DNA of 64,000 nt from positions 4,526,001-4,590,000 of the forward strand of contig JAETXT010000007.1 in NCBI GenBank assembly GCA_019188255.1, in the 5' to 3' direction. Shown here piece by piece: positions 23,138 to 36,334 of the stretch (the stretch's first letter is position 1; every line of letters begins with the position of its first letter). Both the position numbers and the translations under genes were made by a program. The DNA comes from Verticillium longisporum (lineage: Eukaryota > Ascomycota > Sordariomycetes > Glomerellales > Plectosphaerellaceae). The notes below the pieces were generated by a model. That model worked only from the letters and a program-made list of their open reading frames with translations, was not told the origin of the DNA and ran no database searches.

Positions 23138-25060
23138 TCATCGTCTGTCGTGGTTGTCTTGCTCCTGTTCGGCCTCGTCAAAGTCAACCAGAAGTCCCTC
23201 GCGCTCTGTCGGTTCGATGGCCGTCTCAACGTCCTCCATGGGCTCGTCCAGCCGGCTGGGGCCCTCCTTGATCTGAAGACTTATGAAAGCGCCAATGATG
23301 GTGATGGCGGCACTGGTCCACCAAGCGAGGCCCGAGTAGCCAGTCTCAAGGCCGATGGAGTACAGGAAACCCGAGATTGTGGGTCCGAAAGCTCGGCACA
23401 AGCTGGCAGTCGAGGCTGCCACACCGTTGATGGTCCCCAGAGTCGTCAGGTTGGGCGCCGAATTGGTGAGGAGGATGGCGTTGGCAGGATAAGCCATAGT
23501 CGAGAAGGTGCACTTCCAGATGACCATGAAGTAAATGCCCACCATGCGGTAGTTCTCGGGAAGCAGGACGAGATAGGGCGTTGTCAGGTAAAGGGCAAAA
23601 TAAGACAGTGCCATGAAGCGGAAAAGTCGCAGGGCGCCCAGCCTCCTGGTGACTATTGGGAACAAGAAGACGGTCGAAATCATCGAATAGACGCCTTGTA
23701 CAGAGAGAATGACACCGATCTCTTTCGTCTCCATCCCGAAACCGTCGACAAACTTGAAAGGGAGGTGGAATTCTTTCTCGACAGGCGACTTGGTGCTGAG
23801 GAATACCGGGAAAAGCTGGTCGAAGGTCATCGTGTGGCTAAGGGGATTTGTTAGTTCTGTGACCCAAAATGTGATAAGTGGTGGCTCTTACAAAGCAAGA
23901 ATGCCGTACGAGATGATGTTCAGGACCACAGCCTTCGTGAAAATCTTGGACTTCATCTCACTTCCTGCGTCGCTAGCACCGCACGAAGATGCATTGAGAT
24001 CCAGGCTGTCGTTGAGCTCCGGCGCAGAGGTTGTGCTCAGCTGGGGCGAGTTCTCCGAGGTGCGATAGCCCGGTAGTTGTTCTTCTTCGAGCAACGCCTG
24101 CTTCTCAGCTTTTCTTGCTGTAAGCTGGCAGTTGTTGGATGACATCCAAGAAGTGAAGCGCTTTCCCAGCTCAACCCCAGCATCCCGACGATGCTTCCTT
24201 TCAGGGTGAGTCTCTTCCAGAAACAGCAGGCCGATGATGACACCGCAGCAGACAGCAGCAGCACTAAACAAGTTGGGCAGAAGATAAGGATATCTCTCCC
24301 AAATTGTGCCGGGGAGGAAGACATTGGGGTAGCTGATGCACGGTCGGGCAAGTGCTCCTCCGATCATGGGCCCGATGATGGAGCCCAGACACCAAACCAA
24401 TGGCATGATCGTGTATGCTCGCGCTGGCCAGGTTAGTCTTCGGGAGTGCTCCTGCAGGATCGCGGCTACTCACGCTGGTGCTCTTTTACAGTCACGAGCT
24501 CGGCAACAGTAGTCTGTAAGACACCAATGTTCCTAATATTCTGTAAGCATGCTGCGTGCCAACGTCGAGCAGACAGTGCGTACCCGTTCAATAATCCACC
24601 TAGCGCTCTGGCAAAGAGAGCAACAGGGAGGTTGGGCGCAAAGCCAAAAAGCAAGACGCTCAGTGCCGTGCCTGCAAGGCCGGTTAGGAGAACAGGCTTC
24701 CTGCCGATCTTGTCGCTGAGTCGTCCCCACATGAGTCCTGTCGAGAATTCGGCTAAGGTGAAAGCCGAGGTGACCATGCCAGCGTATACGGAGATCTTGT
24801 TTTTGTCGTCGGTCATGTTCAAGTCCTCGATCATGTAGTAGATGTAGGGGAAGATGGACATAAACGCAATCGGTTCGCATATTCTGCAGAGCGCTGTTGG
24901 GTGCCTGTCAGTCCCAGATTTTGTACTTCACCAGATGGCTCCTAAACTCACCCAGAACAAACATCTGCCGCACCGGAAACGGAGGCAGATTCTTCTTATC
25001 CATTTCGCGATCTGCCGAATCCTTGCTGCCTCCAAGAGTCATGTATCCCTTTCTTCTCAT
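23138..25060 (-). CDS. MFS transporter, ZIFL1/YCR023C-like
   Basis: Five exons (24952-25060, 24584-24893, 24474-24532, 23892-24423, 23138-23837) join in phase to give 569 residues. The N-terminal half has the MFS motif A loop (GLMWGRLSDKIGRKPVLLTG). It also has the block FVLALCRICEPIAFMSIFPY and the motif PLVWCLGSIIGPMIGGALA typical of the ZIFL/YCR023C group. A hydrophilic loop of about 110 residues separates the two six-helix halves (about residues 258-370), and the tail is acidic and cytosolic. Members export protons with organic ions, zinc chelators or drugs at vacuolar or plasma membranes. The substrate here cannot be inferred. An alternative start is Met at 25042. It is the only protein gene in a gene-poor block. 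Confidence 0.88.
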
Positions 25061-28000
25061 CGTGTCGGTTGTGTTCGTGTGCAGGCCACAGTCGGCAACC
25101 TTGGTCTGAGCAACAGCGATGAATAGAACGGCAGTCGAGTCGAATTAATGTTGCTTGCTGGTCGAAAGCGTCTCCAGTGTTCGGGGGAGGGTGGTGCGGA
25201 GCGGACGGGGTGCCAGATATATAGATGGGTGTCAAGAGCTTCGCTGTCAAGGTGGGTGAGGAGCCTGGTCACACAAGACAAGACGGAAATCGAGCCAAGA
25301 GTCAGGGGAGAGTAGTGATGAACAGTGATGTCAATGGTGGAAAAGCAACGGCAGGATGGGGGAAAAGCAAGTGAGACTAAGTCCGCTGAGATGATGTGGC
25401 GGGTCATCTTATGAAGTATAAATCGAAACCCCAAAGGCGATGGGCAAGCCAGAGCGCAATTAAGGGGAAAGTGGGCATCCGACGTCAAGGCCCAGGAATT
25501 ACACCCTGGACCTGGTGGACTGGAACAGGTCATCGGGACCAGCCCGCCCTCGGACGCGAATGGAGGCTAAGATTGGAACGGCGGTGACCAGACCAGACAA
25601 GACCAGGCCAAACGATGAAGACGATCCTCCCACAGGAGATGCGGCGAAAGGCAAAGAAGGGGTTCCTAGTCTAGTCCAGCTCCCCGGTTCGACAGACGTG
25701 GGACCTGGCATGACCCTGGTCCGGCGCCCGCCCCAGGACTTCGATCCAAGTGGGCTCCCTGGCGGGTGGGGTGAAGTACCCCTGACCCTGTTCCCGCCCG
25801 TTTTCCGCCATGGTAACTAGTCTCCTAGCCGTCCTCCTTACGGAGGGGGTGTGTGACACGGATAGGAGATGGACGCACACTGGCGGATGGTGGTAGTGGC
25901 CATCATCGTCATGTTTGTTTGCTCCAAGACGTGTTAACGAGATGCGGCTTGCGGACAGGGAGAAAGAAGGCGTCGGGCGTGAGGCGGAGACTGGGCCGCT
26001 GGTTGCACTGCGTCGTCGCGTCGGCGCAATCCGTCGGCGACGAGGTAAGGGGGTGGAGGAGGTTGGGCTTTGCAACAACAAACGGGGATGGATTGAACCA
26101 AGGCCAAGCCGTGCCCCTCGCTGGACAGAACAGCTTGGGGGTGGGCGATCTTAGGGTTGGGTGAAAACGAAAGAAAGAAAAAGTAACCCTGTTCGGACAG
26201 AGACCAACGCCCATTTAGCCCCTGTAAATCGCCCCCTGTAGTCGATACATGGTACATAGGCGGCAAGTAACCTCGTCCGCAAGGCTACCCCCCCGGCACT
26301 TGATCTTCTGCTGCATCCTGTTGCGACATGGGGGTTGACATTGGATTGTTGAATGAACGTGACAACCGTCAGACAGGGGTGCCCAAGTACAAAAAGCATG
26401 GAGCTGAAACAGGGAAGGCCCTGTATGCGGTTGGCAGACCGCCCCTTAGCAGAACGATCCAGTTGCTGGTCCCTGGTGCCCGATCAATTTTGCGGTGTGC
26501 AAAGCCGACAGTGTTGTTGCTCACTTTGTCTGTCCCCATACTGGAGCTGTGTTGTCAGCGTATATCGCACCCCTCTGTTAAGATTTGGATATCATCAACC
26601 AGTCTGATACAAGCGCTTGAGCTCCGCTGATGAGTTGTATGCTCCCGTAAAACCCGGGCGATTGATCATGGATGAACACGTCGGCCCGTTGTGTCATCTG
26701 AGAAGCGGTGAATGGCTCCCAGGGCCCCGCGGAACACCGCCCGACGGGTAAACACAGTCTTTGTGACGACGCAACTTGCCGTGACCCACGATACACGATT
26801 CGGCTTCTGCTTCTGGTGACACGCACATCGTTGGGCGAGGCTCGGAAGACCTGGTTGCTATCTGCTAGACCCCCTGCACCTGCTCGTCAGGTCAGCACAT
26901 GCATTGTAGTGTCATTAGTCACACTCTCCGTGCATGGAGAACAAAACGACGACGAGGTTGCCGTCTTGCCTGTGAGGATGTACATATGACTGGTCGTGAC
27001 CCAGATCCGAAGGATTTCTCGACATATTGTGCATCGCAGCGCTGTTCGGAACTGTCACCACCCCGCTACCCTCATCTGTCAGTTGAGGCGGGGAGGAGGG
27101 GGGGGGTTGTCCTCGTCACTCTCGGTGCGGCGATCGGGATTGTGACAGGGCGAGTACTACCATGTATGTGCAATCCACCCGGGGGACGGTGCTAACTTCC
27201 GGTTCAGGTCCTCTGAACGAAAGCTCCGAACGGAAACCAGCCAGGCTGCGTAGCGCTGACGTTCGATCGGCATCGAGTATACGCTGCATTCAGTCATCGT
27301 CGAAACTTTGCTTTTTCTGTTGTTCCAGCCAGCGTTGCTAATCTCTTGTTGATTGCGAACACACGTCCTTCATTGAGCGGCGCAAAACTTTGCGGGCCAC
27401 AGCACATGCGAAGTACTTCGTCGGAGTAGACTCGGTCCGTCCGTCGTCCGGTTTTGAGGAGCTCATCGGCCGTTTCGATGGCGAATCACTTTCTGACGAT
27501 GTTTCCCCAACATGGCCCAGTACGCGTATGGTGATACCACTCGACACCATGCTCCCGAACAATGTGTAGGCCACGACACCCGTCATACCGCCCGCAAGCT
27601 CAGAGCTTTGAGTCGGGGCGGTTGATACATCACAATGTCACTATTGTCTGGTCCCTGCTTCCGACGACCATGTGGCAACGTTGTGATCTGTGCTTGAGCC
27701 TGCATGTCGAAATGCTGCACAAGGCAAGCTCCGCACATCAAATCAAAAGGCTTTTGTCCATACCCCCCATCTTCACCGGTGTGGTTCGCCAGACTCCGCG
27801 GAAAATTCGATGTGTTTGCTTTTGCCATACTGTCTTCGAATCCGAAGAGACAAAGACTGACAGATGTGTGCTTGAGTCTTCTTGACGATGGCGCACGTAA
27901 CCTCTCAGCTCGACCGGCCTAACCGGCCTACCGGGACTCATCCGCGCCTCCTTCTTCTTCGGTCGCAAAGGAAGTAGCGGTGATCGATCCCGCATGAGGG

Positions 28001-31000
28001 AAATTGGCTTTCGTTTTCCTGGGGAGCTGGGTTCAGGGATTCTCAGCCTTGGTCCCGAGAAAAGTTTGGCAAGGCGCCCCGTGCAAACCACTTGGTTGGG
28101 TCCATCTGGCGACTGCCGGAAGAGTTGCCGAGCCCTCAGGTCCTGGGTTCTTCCGCCCCCAAATCCATGTGGTACCGAACAAGTACTTCACGTGGCAGGA
28201 GAATTTTCGGCGTGCCCTAGACAAATCTTCTACAATTGTTCGTCAATCGATGCATCCCGAGGAAGAAATACGACTGCCGTTTCCGAATTACTGCGCGCCT
28301 CGTGCCACTGGTGGGGCTCAAGCTGTTTGCTAAATGGATGCATTTCAGTTGCTTCATGGGTATCTTCAGCGGGCATGTGCCATCGACAGGAGCGGACGCA
28401 CGTCGGTATGTCATGCAGGTGTCGTTTCGTCAGCTAAATCGGGGCACTTAAGGCGTGTCTTCATTAGCCTGTGCCCTATGCAGTGCAGAATGGACCATGC
28501 GTCCATATAGGGCGCACGACGGGCGCCTGGTCTAGTGCCTCCCATTACCTCTAGATCGTTGAAAGAGCTGATGCTACGGCATGCTACATGCGGAGAGGAG
28601 GAAACAAGTCTTGCTTGTGGTTCTCTTGTCAAGCAGGGTTGAGTAAGACTGGCCCAGTCTTCGTTGGCCTATGCGCGTTGTTGCTTATGCGAACTGGGGT
28701 ATGATACGGTTTTCCTTTGCCCGAGACATTAGTACTCCTTGGACGGACATGCAACGAAAACGATGATTATGTGCCGGCATCCATAGAAAGTTGGGGTAAA
28801 AGCAATATGATAAGCGTCCCAAACTCGAAACGACTGCCACGGAAACATTGGAGATTGGCGAACAGGCTTCGAATTGTTGTGTACATGTATCTCCAGAGCT
28901 GGGCAGCAAGCAAGGTTAAGTCCTGTCGGGTCGACATGGAAAGTGTAGCGACGGCGGGGTGACTCCAGTCTACTTCGTCGCGTGCCGATGATAAGTCTCC
29001 TGGACCCGACCACCCGGGATCTCAGGGGCAGGTTTCCCAGAGCGACTCTTTGACGCGGCGCTACAAGCGGAGTACGCTAAATGGGGCGACTCCATCAAAG
29101 GGGAAGAGCCGAATGGCTGGGGATGTGTTCGTCGCAGCCGGGGACTAAAGTGGGAACCAGGAGAATGGCTGGTTCAGATCCGATGGGATGCCGAGTAATA
29201 GCTCCTTGAGCTGTCAAGACCAGGGACAAGCCCCCGTTGCCCCCCTTCAAGAAATTGGGCCACAGCCAGATCAGGGATCCGCCCATGTAGCTCGAGCTGG
29301 GGGCGAATCTCGAGTCAATGGGTCGCCGGTTTCAGAAGTTTTCTCGGGTTTGCCGGTCAGCCATTGGAATCCTGACATCGCTGGTATCCTCTGCCCCCCG
29401 GCCAGCTGGAAGGCATCAGCAAGTCTTCTTCGGCTTCTCCAGGTGTTCTGTCCCACTTCCTGATTGAGACAGAGAAGAGGGTCCGTGTACATGTACCTCG
29501 AGTACTACATGTACAATTTCTGGTACCCAGTCGTCCGCAACAGAACGAAAATCGAAATGCGCATACCTTTATTTTCTGGCCTTGGCTGCGTTTCTCCAAC
29601 CTGTAAATTTTGGTAACGGTAATAGCTGCAATGGCCGACCGCACGCCATTGAATGTTAGGAAGCCAGACGAACGTACCAGTACTGCTGTTACGCGAACTG
29701 TTGAAGGACGAATCAGACTGCGATACACTGTGCTGTAGAGATTGCCAGGGCGCACAGCAGCGCAAATCATGGGCAAGCGTTTGGCGGAGCCCTCCACCCA
29801 ACCCCTGTGAACTCAATTCGAGGGGTTGTGGACATTGGAATCACAGCTCGATGTGTAGGTCTGTCATTCGCAGTCACCCTTCATCACGGGGAACCGAGCC
29901 GCCATGGTGGATCGAAGGAACTGTCGGGCAGCCAGCAGTCAGGGTGGCTCATGATGACGATCACCACGGTCTTCAAACCCGGCGCGGGGCGACTGGTCTT
30001 GGTGCCTGGTTTCGTTGTTCGGCCGGATGTAACGTGTAGGTGAGTAGACCGGACTCCTTCCCAGCAATGTTCTCGTGGGCGAAATTTCGCCTGGGCGCAT
30101 GATGTTTCTTCTGTAGGGGGCAAAGGAGAGGGAACGAAGGCTGGGCCCATTGATCGGTGTGGTATCGGCCACTGGTGATTTCTTTCGGCTTGATGGCCAG
30201 CCAAGAAAAGGAAGGAGGCGAGAGATGTCAAGCAAAGCGATGCTTTTTCTCACCCCCTCCCCCCTCATCCCTCTTGTCTCGGAATCTGGACGGAGAATCG
30301 TGAATTGAGGAATGTGAACCGCTCAAAAGCTGCAGAAAGTTTACGCTTGGACTTAGGATCTTGCAGGAGATCAAGGCGGGCAGATCATGGTTTGGCGTTT
30401 GGTGCTGGTGAGTCGATTTGGGAATCGAGCTTATGATGATGCTAGAATGGCGGACGCACAATCTTTGGTGGTTTCTTCTGTGCTTCCTTCGTCTACCCTT
30501 CGCCCCTGACTCCGCTTGCTGCTTTGCCTTCCCATGTCGCTCCTTGCTTCTTGCTTTCTGAACTGAGGTAATGCATTATGCGGAAAGTACCTTCCTTGCC
30601 TCAAATGCCTCCTTCTTCCGGCGACGGACAGACGCTACGGCGTAGACTGGGTCGCTCATACCTTCCTTGCCCTCTCCTGGCCTCCAAGCGCTCACCATCT
30701 TGGACTCGGACTTCTCCACCATCTATCTTCTTGCTTTTCCTCGATTCCAACCTCCAGGCCGTTTCTCCCTTTCAACCGAAATCCCTTTCCACCGAGATTT
30801 TGCGCGACACGGCCGTCCAGGAATGCAAGCTGCAATGCAACAAGAAACGCATCCATCGCCGGTCGGGAACTTGAGTAGCCCACAGTCCGACCATTGCCCA
30901 CCGATGACATTGTTCAATGTCGATGCACCAAGCCGGCTCGCGCCATGATCCTGCCAGGCCGACCAAATCTGCCACTTGATTCATGGTTGCATTTGGTTCC

Positions 31001-33066
31001 GAGGCCCCCAGGTCCAAGACTAGGCACGGCTGACAATCTTACCGCTTAGCCTCCGCGAGGTTTCGTACGAGGCCCGACCGTCAATCCATCAACGGTGAAG
31101 CAGTGATCCTGTTGGGTTGGCCGATTTGTGACTGCAACGACACGGCATCCCACCTAGTCTCATCTACATGGTAAGCAAAGCGCATGTAAGCTGATTCAAT
31201 CATCCCAATTTGATAGTGGTGACATGGCGCTTCTCACAATCACAGTCCGCGCACGAGCCGCATCAATGTGGGCGTACACCCACCATCACACGGCAGCCTC
31301 GACTGTGACTATTGGGTCGACTCGAGCACTATGTCCGCGATTTATCGGCGGCACGTTGCCCTTTTTCAGATTCGTCACCAACCAGTCTGACACCATAAGG
31401 TTTTCACTACCCGAATGGCATGCCAAACTCCTTCTTTCTCCACCTATTTCTGGGCGCGGATGACATTCAAACCCGACCGGTCTCATCCCTTGCAGCCTTA
31501 CTAGACAGCCGGGACGCCTCGAGGCCAGCCCAGCTGTGGCAACCTACCTGTACCTAGTCATGCGTGCTCAAAGGAGATTTTCTGTGCACTCCATCGAGTC
31601 GTGGAGCTGGTCAGCTCTCGGGAGCAGCTATTGTTAAAATGCCCATCGAACTCAGGCCATCTCACATCTGGCATACCATACACAACGAGTTACTAGGCTC
31701 TGTTGTGGTGTTACACAATCTGTCTTCATTATCTACGCAATTCTTGGTAACAAACAGTTTGCGTTCTTTCATCTGGCAATGTCGTAGTTTCGTGCAGCGC
31801 CGTTTGCCTCTCTAACTCCATGGGAAGAATCAGGCATCGGGTCAGTGTCCCTACGTGTCGCAATCCAGTGGCCTTGCAAGTCCTGTGATCAAAGAAACCC
31901 TGTCAAGCGTATGTATAGCACGGCTGCTGCAGTGTTAAGCAGCATCCTGCGACGTCACACACTGCCCATGGCCATGTCGTGATTCGCAGACGCCAAGCAT
32001 CGCATCGCAGGATGCGGACCATACGACTCGGACTAAGAGTTCCACTGGTACGTGGCGTATCCAGCATTCGACACCAAGGCAGAGGACAAAGATGACAGTC
32101 AAACTGGCCCAAGTCATGCTCAGGTCGCTTTGGGCACCGAGTGACAACGAAGGCCTGCCAGAGGCGAACAACGGGGCCGGATGTCGAAACGGCCTCAGTT
32201 GATCACCAGATTGCATGCTGTGTAACGAGGCTTGCAGAAGAGCACGATCGACACTTTATCAATCGCAAAACCCGAGGACATCTGGAAAGTCATCAGACGG
32301 GTCAGCATCCGATAAGACTGGAATATGTCGGACCATTCGAGATTCTTGAGGAGGCATGGACGGCTTGGCTGGTCATGTGTACGTACACGTACCAGGGTTC
32401 CAACCACTGGCAACAAACAGTGCTCGGCCCTTGCTCAACTGACGCTGACAGCCTAGCGCATGACTTCCGCTGCAAAGGTCCCATGATGAGGCTGCAGTGA
32501 TGCTCGGCGAAGACAGGGGCCTGCGGCTGCCCTGACCGAGATCTGCAATCCATGGTTGGGAGCGCTTGTCGGTCAGTATGGGTGTCATCGAACGTGATGC
32601 TCCGGAACCAATATTCTTCACGCTAGCTCAGGTGGATGGTTCCTACCTCGTTTTGTTCGCTGTGCCGCAGATACCAAAGCCCTCCATGTCAGTGCACGTC
32701 GTTGTGTCTCCTGTTGCGTTACAGTGAGGCCAGTAGTAATGATGCAGCTACTGCACGACGGGTGGCCTAGCAGTGTCATGTTTTCGGAGGATGAGGTCTC
32801 CCACCAAGTCAGTAAATTCCGCCTGCATCCAAAAGCTGTGCCTCACGCGACTTGCATGAGCTGTAACTGTGAAGTGCCATGTCAGAATCCGAGTGTTTGC
32901 TTCGCTGCCGAAGGCATCTTGCGCCAACACTTGTCAAGCAACAGTGCTAGTACTCTGCAACATAACTGTGGTTAGCAAGGCTAGGACTGGTGGACGTCGT
33001 ATCGATTATGAGATGTTGTTTTGATGCGATGAAAACGAAAAAAATCAGAGGGTGTACCTCATTTTG
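25061..33066. other. 8-kb region with no recognisable gene
   Basis: No open frame longer than about 158 codons on either strand and no splice-linked set of frames that gives a domain. Composition is lower in GC than the genes but not AT-rich as in heavily RIP-mutated DNA. I see no long terminal repeats, transposase motifs or direct repeats by eye. A pyrimidine-rich tract near 30480-30560 resembles a promoter, but no gene follows it. Confidence 0.45.
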
Positions 33067-33138
33067 TGACCACAGCAGGGCTCGAACCTGCAATCTCCTG
33101 ATTCGTAGTCAGACGCCTTGCCATTGGGCCATGCGGCC
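33067..33138 (-). tRNA. tRNA-Arg(ACG): tRNA-Arg (ACG), no intron
   Basis: The reverse complement is base-for-base identical over 72 nt to the gene at 19920-19991, with the same stems, anticodon ACG and discriminator A. Flanking sequences differ, so this is either a dispersed paralogue or an old duplication limited to the tRNA. Confidence 0.95.
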
Positions 33139-33463
33139 AGTGTTGAAAACAAGGCTAATCTGCATAGTAGATGTAACTAGCATCAATACGAACGACTGCG
33201 TGTTTGGCCGCTTTCTTCAGAACAATGTTCAGAGATGGAAAAGAATCCAGTCACATCACCAGCGTCGTCTTCATTCGTGTGGTAATAAGCGAGACAGGTG
33301 ACCGCAAAAAGAGATAATCTGGGCTTATTACGCTTTGTAGACTCGCATATCTGTATTTTCCTCAATTTCTCTGTAGAGATGAGACGAGGCACGTCGTGAA
33401 TTGTTCCACTGAACAGCTATGCGTGCGTGCCTCATCCGAGATTTTGCTACTCGGCTCCACGTT

Positions 33464-36334
33464 CTACATCCGTGTCGTATCCATGCTTTCAGTCATTGGG
33501 ATGCCTGTTGACAGCTCCTGACTGAAAGCATACTCTTCATCCAGACCCTGAGAGAACATTGGATCCAGTTCGGGCAGATAGTAGTTAAAGATGCCCATGA
33601 CGTCTGTACCCATTGTCGCGTTCGATGGCGTGTAGTCAGGGAACCCGTTGAATGCCATGCTGAAATCGGGCAGCTCGGCTGAAGCAACATTATCCATGTC
33701 CTTTTTCCCGCAGAAAGTCAGCTTTCTCTTTATCGAATGCCAATGGCCGAAGACGGATTGCTTTACTTACGGATGGGATGCCCTCTTTCGGTCCTACCTT
33801 GGGAGCGTTTGCCATTGCTTGGACCTGTGCAGCTCCTTGTTGTGGCTGCGGTACATTGACAATTTCCGGTAACGTCTGAGCCTGTGTTGCTCTAGCCTCT
33901 TGCTTCTGGTGGGCGTCGTTGACGTACTCGCGCGCGATGTGCGCAAACTCAGAGATGAGAGAGCCAGGCAAGTAGCCCTGGCTGCGGTATTCTATGCGGC
34001 TGAAATGACCTCCAGCCATGTCGAGCAAGGCCAGGTGGGATGGCGTGTTGACGTGGAGCGGACTGTGAATGACGAAATCAAAGACCACGAAGAGCCCTAT
34101 GATGGGTATACCTGCGAGGATCCTGCATGGTGACAAGAGTCGACGTCGTCAGCATGCGTGCATTGTAGTCATATCTGCAAATTTCCCCAAACAGGAGGCA
34201 AGTCTCACCATATACTAGTGTGAGGATCGACGTTGACCAAGACGGTTCTCTCAAGGACGGAACGCGAAGCACTGAGAACGGCTTCCATGGTGGCCTTCTG
34301 CTGTGCGGCGATGAGAGGGTCGTCTGCCCTGGACAACCGAGACAACCGGTGCAGCGTGGCCCGGGCCAAGGTGAGTTGCAGACCATCGTGGTAGTAGTGA
34401 ATCATGACTGCTGCCTCTCTTTCAACGCCGCAGTGTATGCTCGAGGGCGGTTTGAGTCCGCCAGGCCGAAACCCGGTGTCGGGTATCGACATGCGCCAGT
34501 CGTCGTGCTTCTGATTGAGTTGATCAATGATGTCCATGTAATACGCGTTTGGTTTGTTGGCAACGGCCACCGAAAAGAGTGAGGAGTATGTTTGTGATAT
34601 GATTCGAGCATGGCGTATAATGGATAAAAACCAGTCAAAGTCGCCAAAGACTGATTCGGGAACATGAGGGATGGGACACGATATGTCGCCGTCGATAAAA
34701 GCCTGCAGAAGTCAGGACTGCGATCGGGAAACGCCACAGAACTGTGGACGGGACAATAACAAACTCACCGAGCTTCTTCCAAAATAGAAGCTAGATGTCT
34801 TCTCAATGGCATACAGACACCAGAAGGTTCTCTGGTACGCTTTTGCCCTCGGACCCGAGAAATTACTGGTTGATAGGTTTTGTGCCCGCCTCGCAGCCTC
34901 CGACGTGATGACATGCTCCATCATCACGCATGAGATACCCGAGCATTGAATGGCCATGGCAGCCATGGCTTGTAGAACTAGGAGAGAGTCCGGCTGAAGC
35001 ATAAGATCGGGCAGCAGGCTCAGCGCAACGAAGAACAAGTTCCAAGCGTCTCCGACGCCGGGCTCAAAACTGCCCCCACCATCGCATTGGCATCCCATTG
35101 CTAGAACTGAGTGATACAAGCATGACCAAGCCCTGCTCTGGTTGACAATCTCGAAGAAGTCTGGGTTTGCGAAAGTTCGCTCGAATGCTTCACGGTCGAG
35201 AAATGGGTATAGGGGATGGACACATTCAAAATAAACTATCACATGTCAGCGTGTTTGTCTTGCCCGCCTTGGGGTATGGGGCAAGTATACGCCGAATGTA
35301 CTTCGTAGCAGCGGCTCTGTTTGTGAACGGTTTAAAAGGCTGTTTGTGCCTGGCAAGCCAAGCATTGGGAGCCGGAGGTGGGCGGTGCATTTTCGTCTGT
35401 ATGATGCCCGATATCCGACCTACCAGTTCATTGACTTTGTTGTTCCGCAAACACGAAGCAAGAGACTGCAGTCTGGTTTCGGAAAAGAATGTAAGAGAGA
35501 GATCGCCGGCTGGCGGCAATAGTTGTTAGTCGACCGTAAACTGGGCAAATGCTCGAGAAGAGCTTTGGCACGAGCTTACCAAAAATGCTATTTCCCTTCG
35601 AAACGTTAGTAACCTTGGGGAGCTTCGGTGCATGAAACGTACCCTTATGAATGGTGGAGTCTCATCCTCTGCTTCGGATGGACTGGTTTTGCTGGAGCGG
35701 GTGAGCAAGCTGTCAACGTGCAAAACGGGCAGTTGATGCTTGTTGCCTTCTGAAGAGGGAGTCTTTGACACCGAATCTTCTGAGAAGAAATCCGGCTGCA
35801 GAGATGATACAGCAGCCGGGATCGGCTCATCGTTGTCGATTCCTGGTGTGCTTGATTTTGGCTTTGGTGTTGGCTTTGGGGACAAGAATTGCTCCGACAC
35901 TATCTGTGGTGAGCCGATAGTGAAGCAACAGCGGCAGGCTGCACAAGGCAAGGTGATGGTCCGCATACCATTTTTCCGCCGAGCAAGCTTCTTCGAGCTG
36001 AAATGACAGGGTTTATTCCGTCGCTGTATTGAGTAGCATTTGTGAGCAGACGTACATTAAACTACCGACGGAGGGATCGGAAACCTGGGTTCACACGTAC
36101 AACGCAGGTCGCGCAAGGTCCGAAATCCGGCTTGGCTGGGCCTGTGCTGGAGTTAACAAGGCCATGGTTCACCACGAGGAAGCTCCGCCCATGATGGGGA
36201 TAGTGTATACCGGGACATCGGACTTTGCGTATACGGCACGCATCGCATGATTTGTGGTTTTCCTTTCCGAAGCCGAGGGTGACCGTCTGTCTCGGCGTCA
36301 TCTGGTTGGACTCGGCGTCGGTTTGTGAGGCCAT
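33464..36334 (-). CDS. Zn2Cys6 transcription factor
   Basis: A multi-exon gene, starting MASQTDAESNQ. Exons supported by splice signals and phase are 36211-36334, 36141 to about 36100, about 35643-35900, 35580-35595 (16 nt), 35291-35509, 34769-35235, 34209-34702, 33771-34122 and 33464-33700. The zinc cluster (KSCDACRIRKVRCPG, then FGPCATC) is split by an intron. The sixth cysteine cannot be placed because the next splice choice (about 35900-36110) is ambiguous. A linker PKPTPKPKSSTPG and the block LSLTFFSETRLQSLASCL precede a Fungal_trans domain (FECVHPLYPFLDREAFER; FWCLYAIEKTSSFYFGR; DFVIHSPLHVNTPSHLALLD). The acidic, Met/Asp-rich C-terminus may activate transcription. Targets are unknown. 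Confidence 0.8.

Noticed and set aside
25061..33066. RIP-mutated transposon remnant
   Set aside because: No strong AT bias, no TA-rich stretches and no terminal repeats seen; cannot be excluded without a repeat search.
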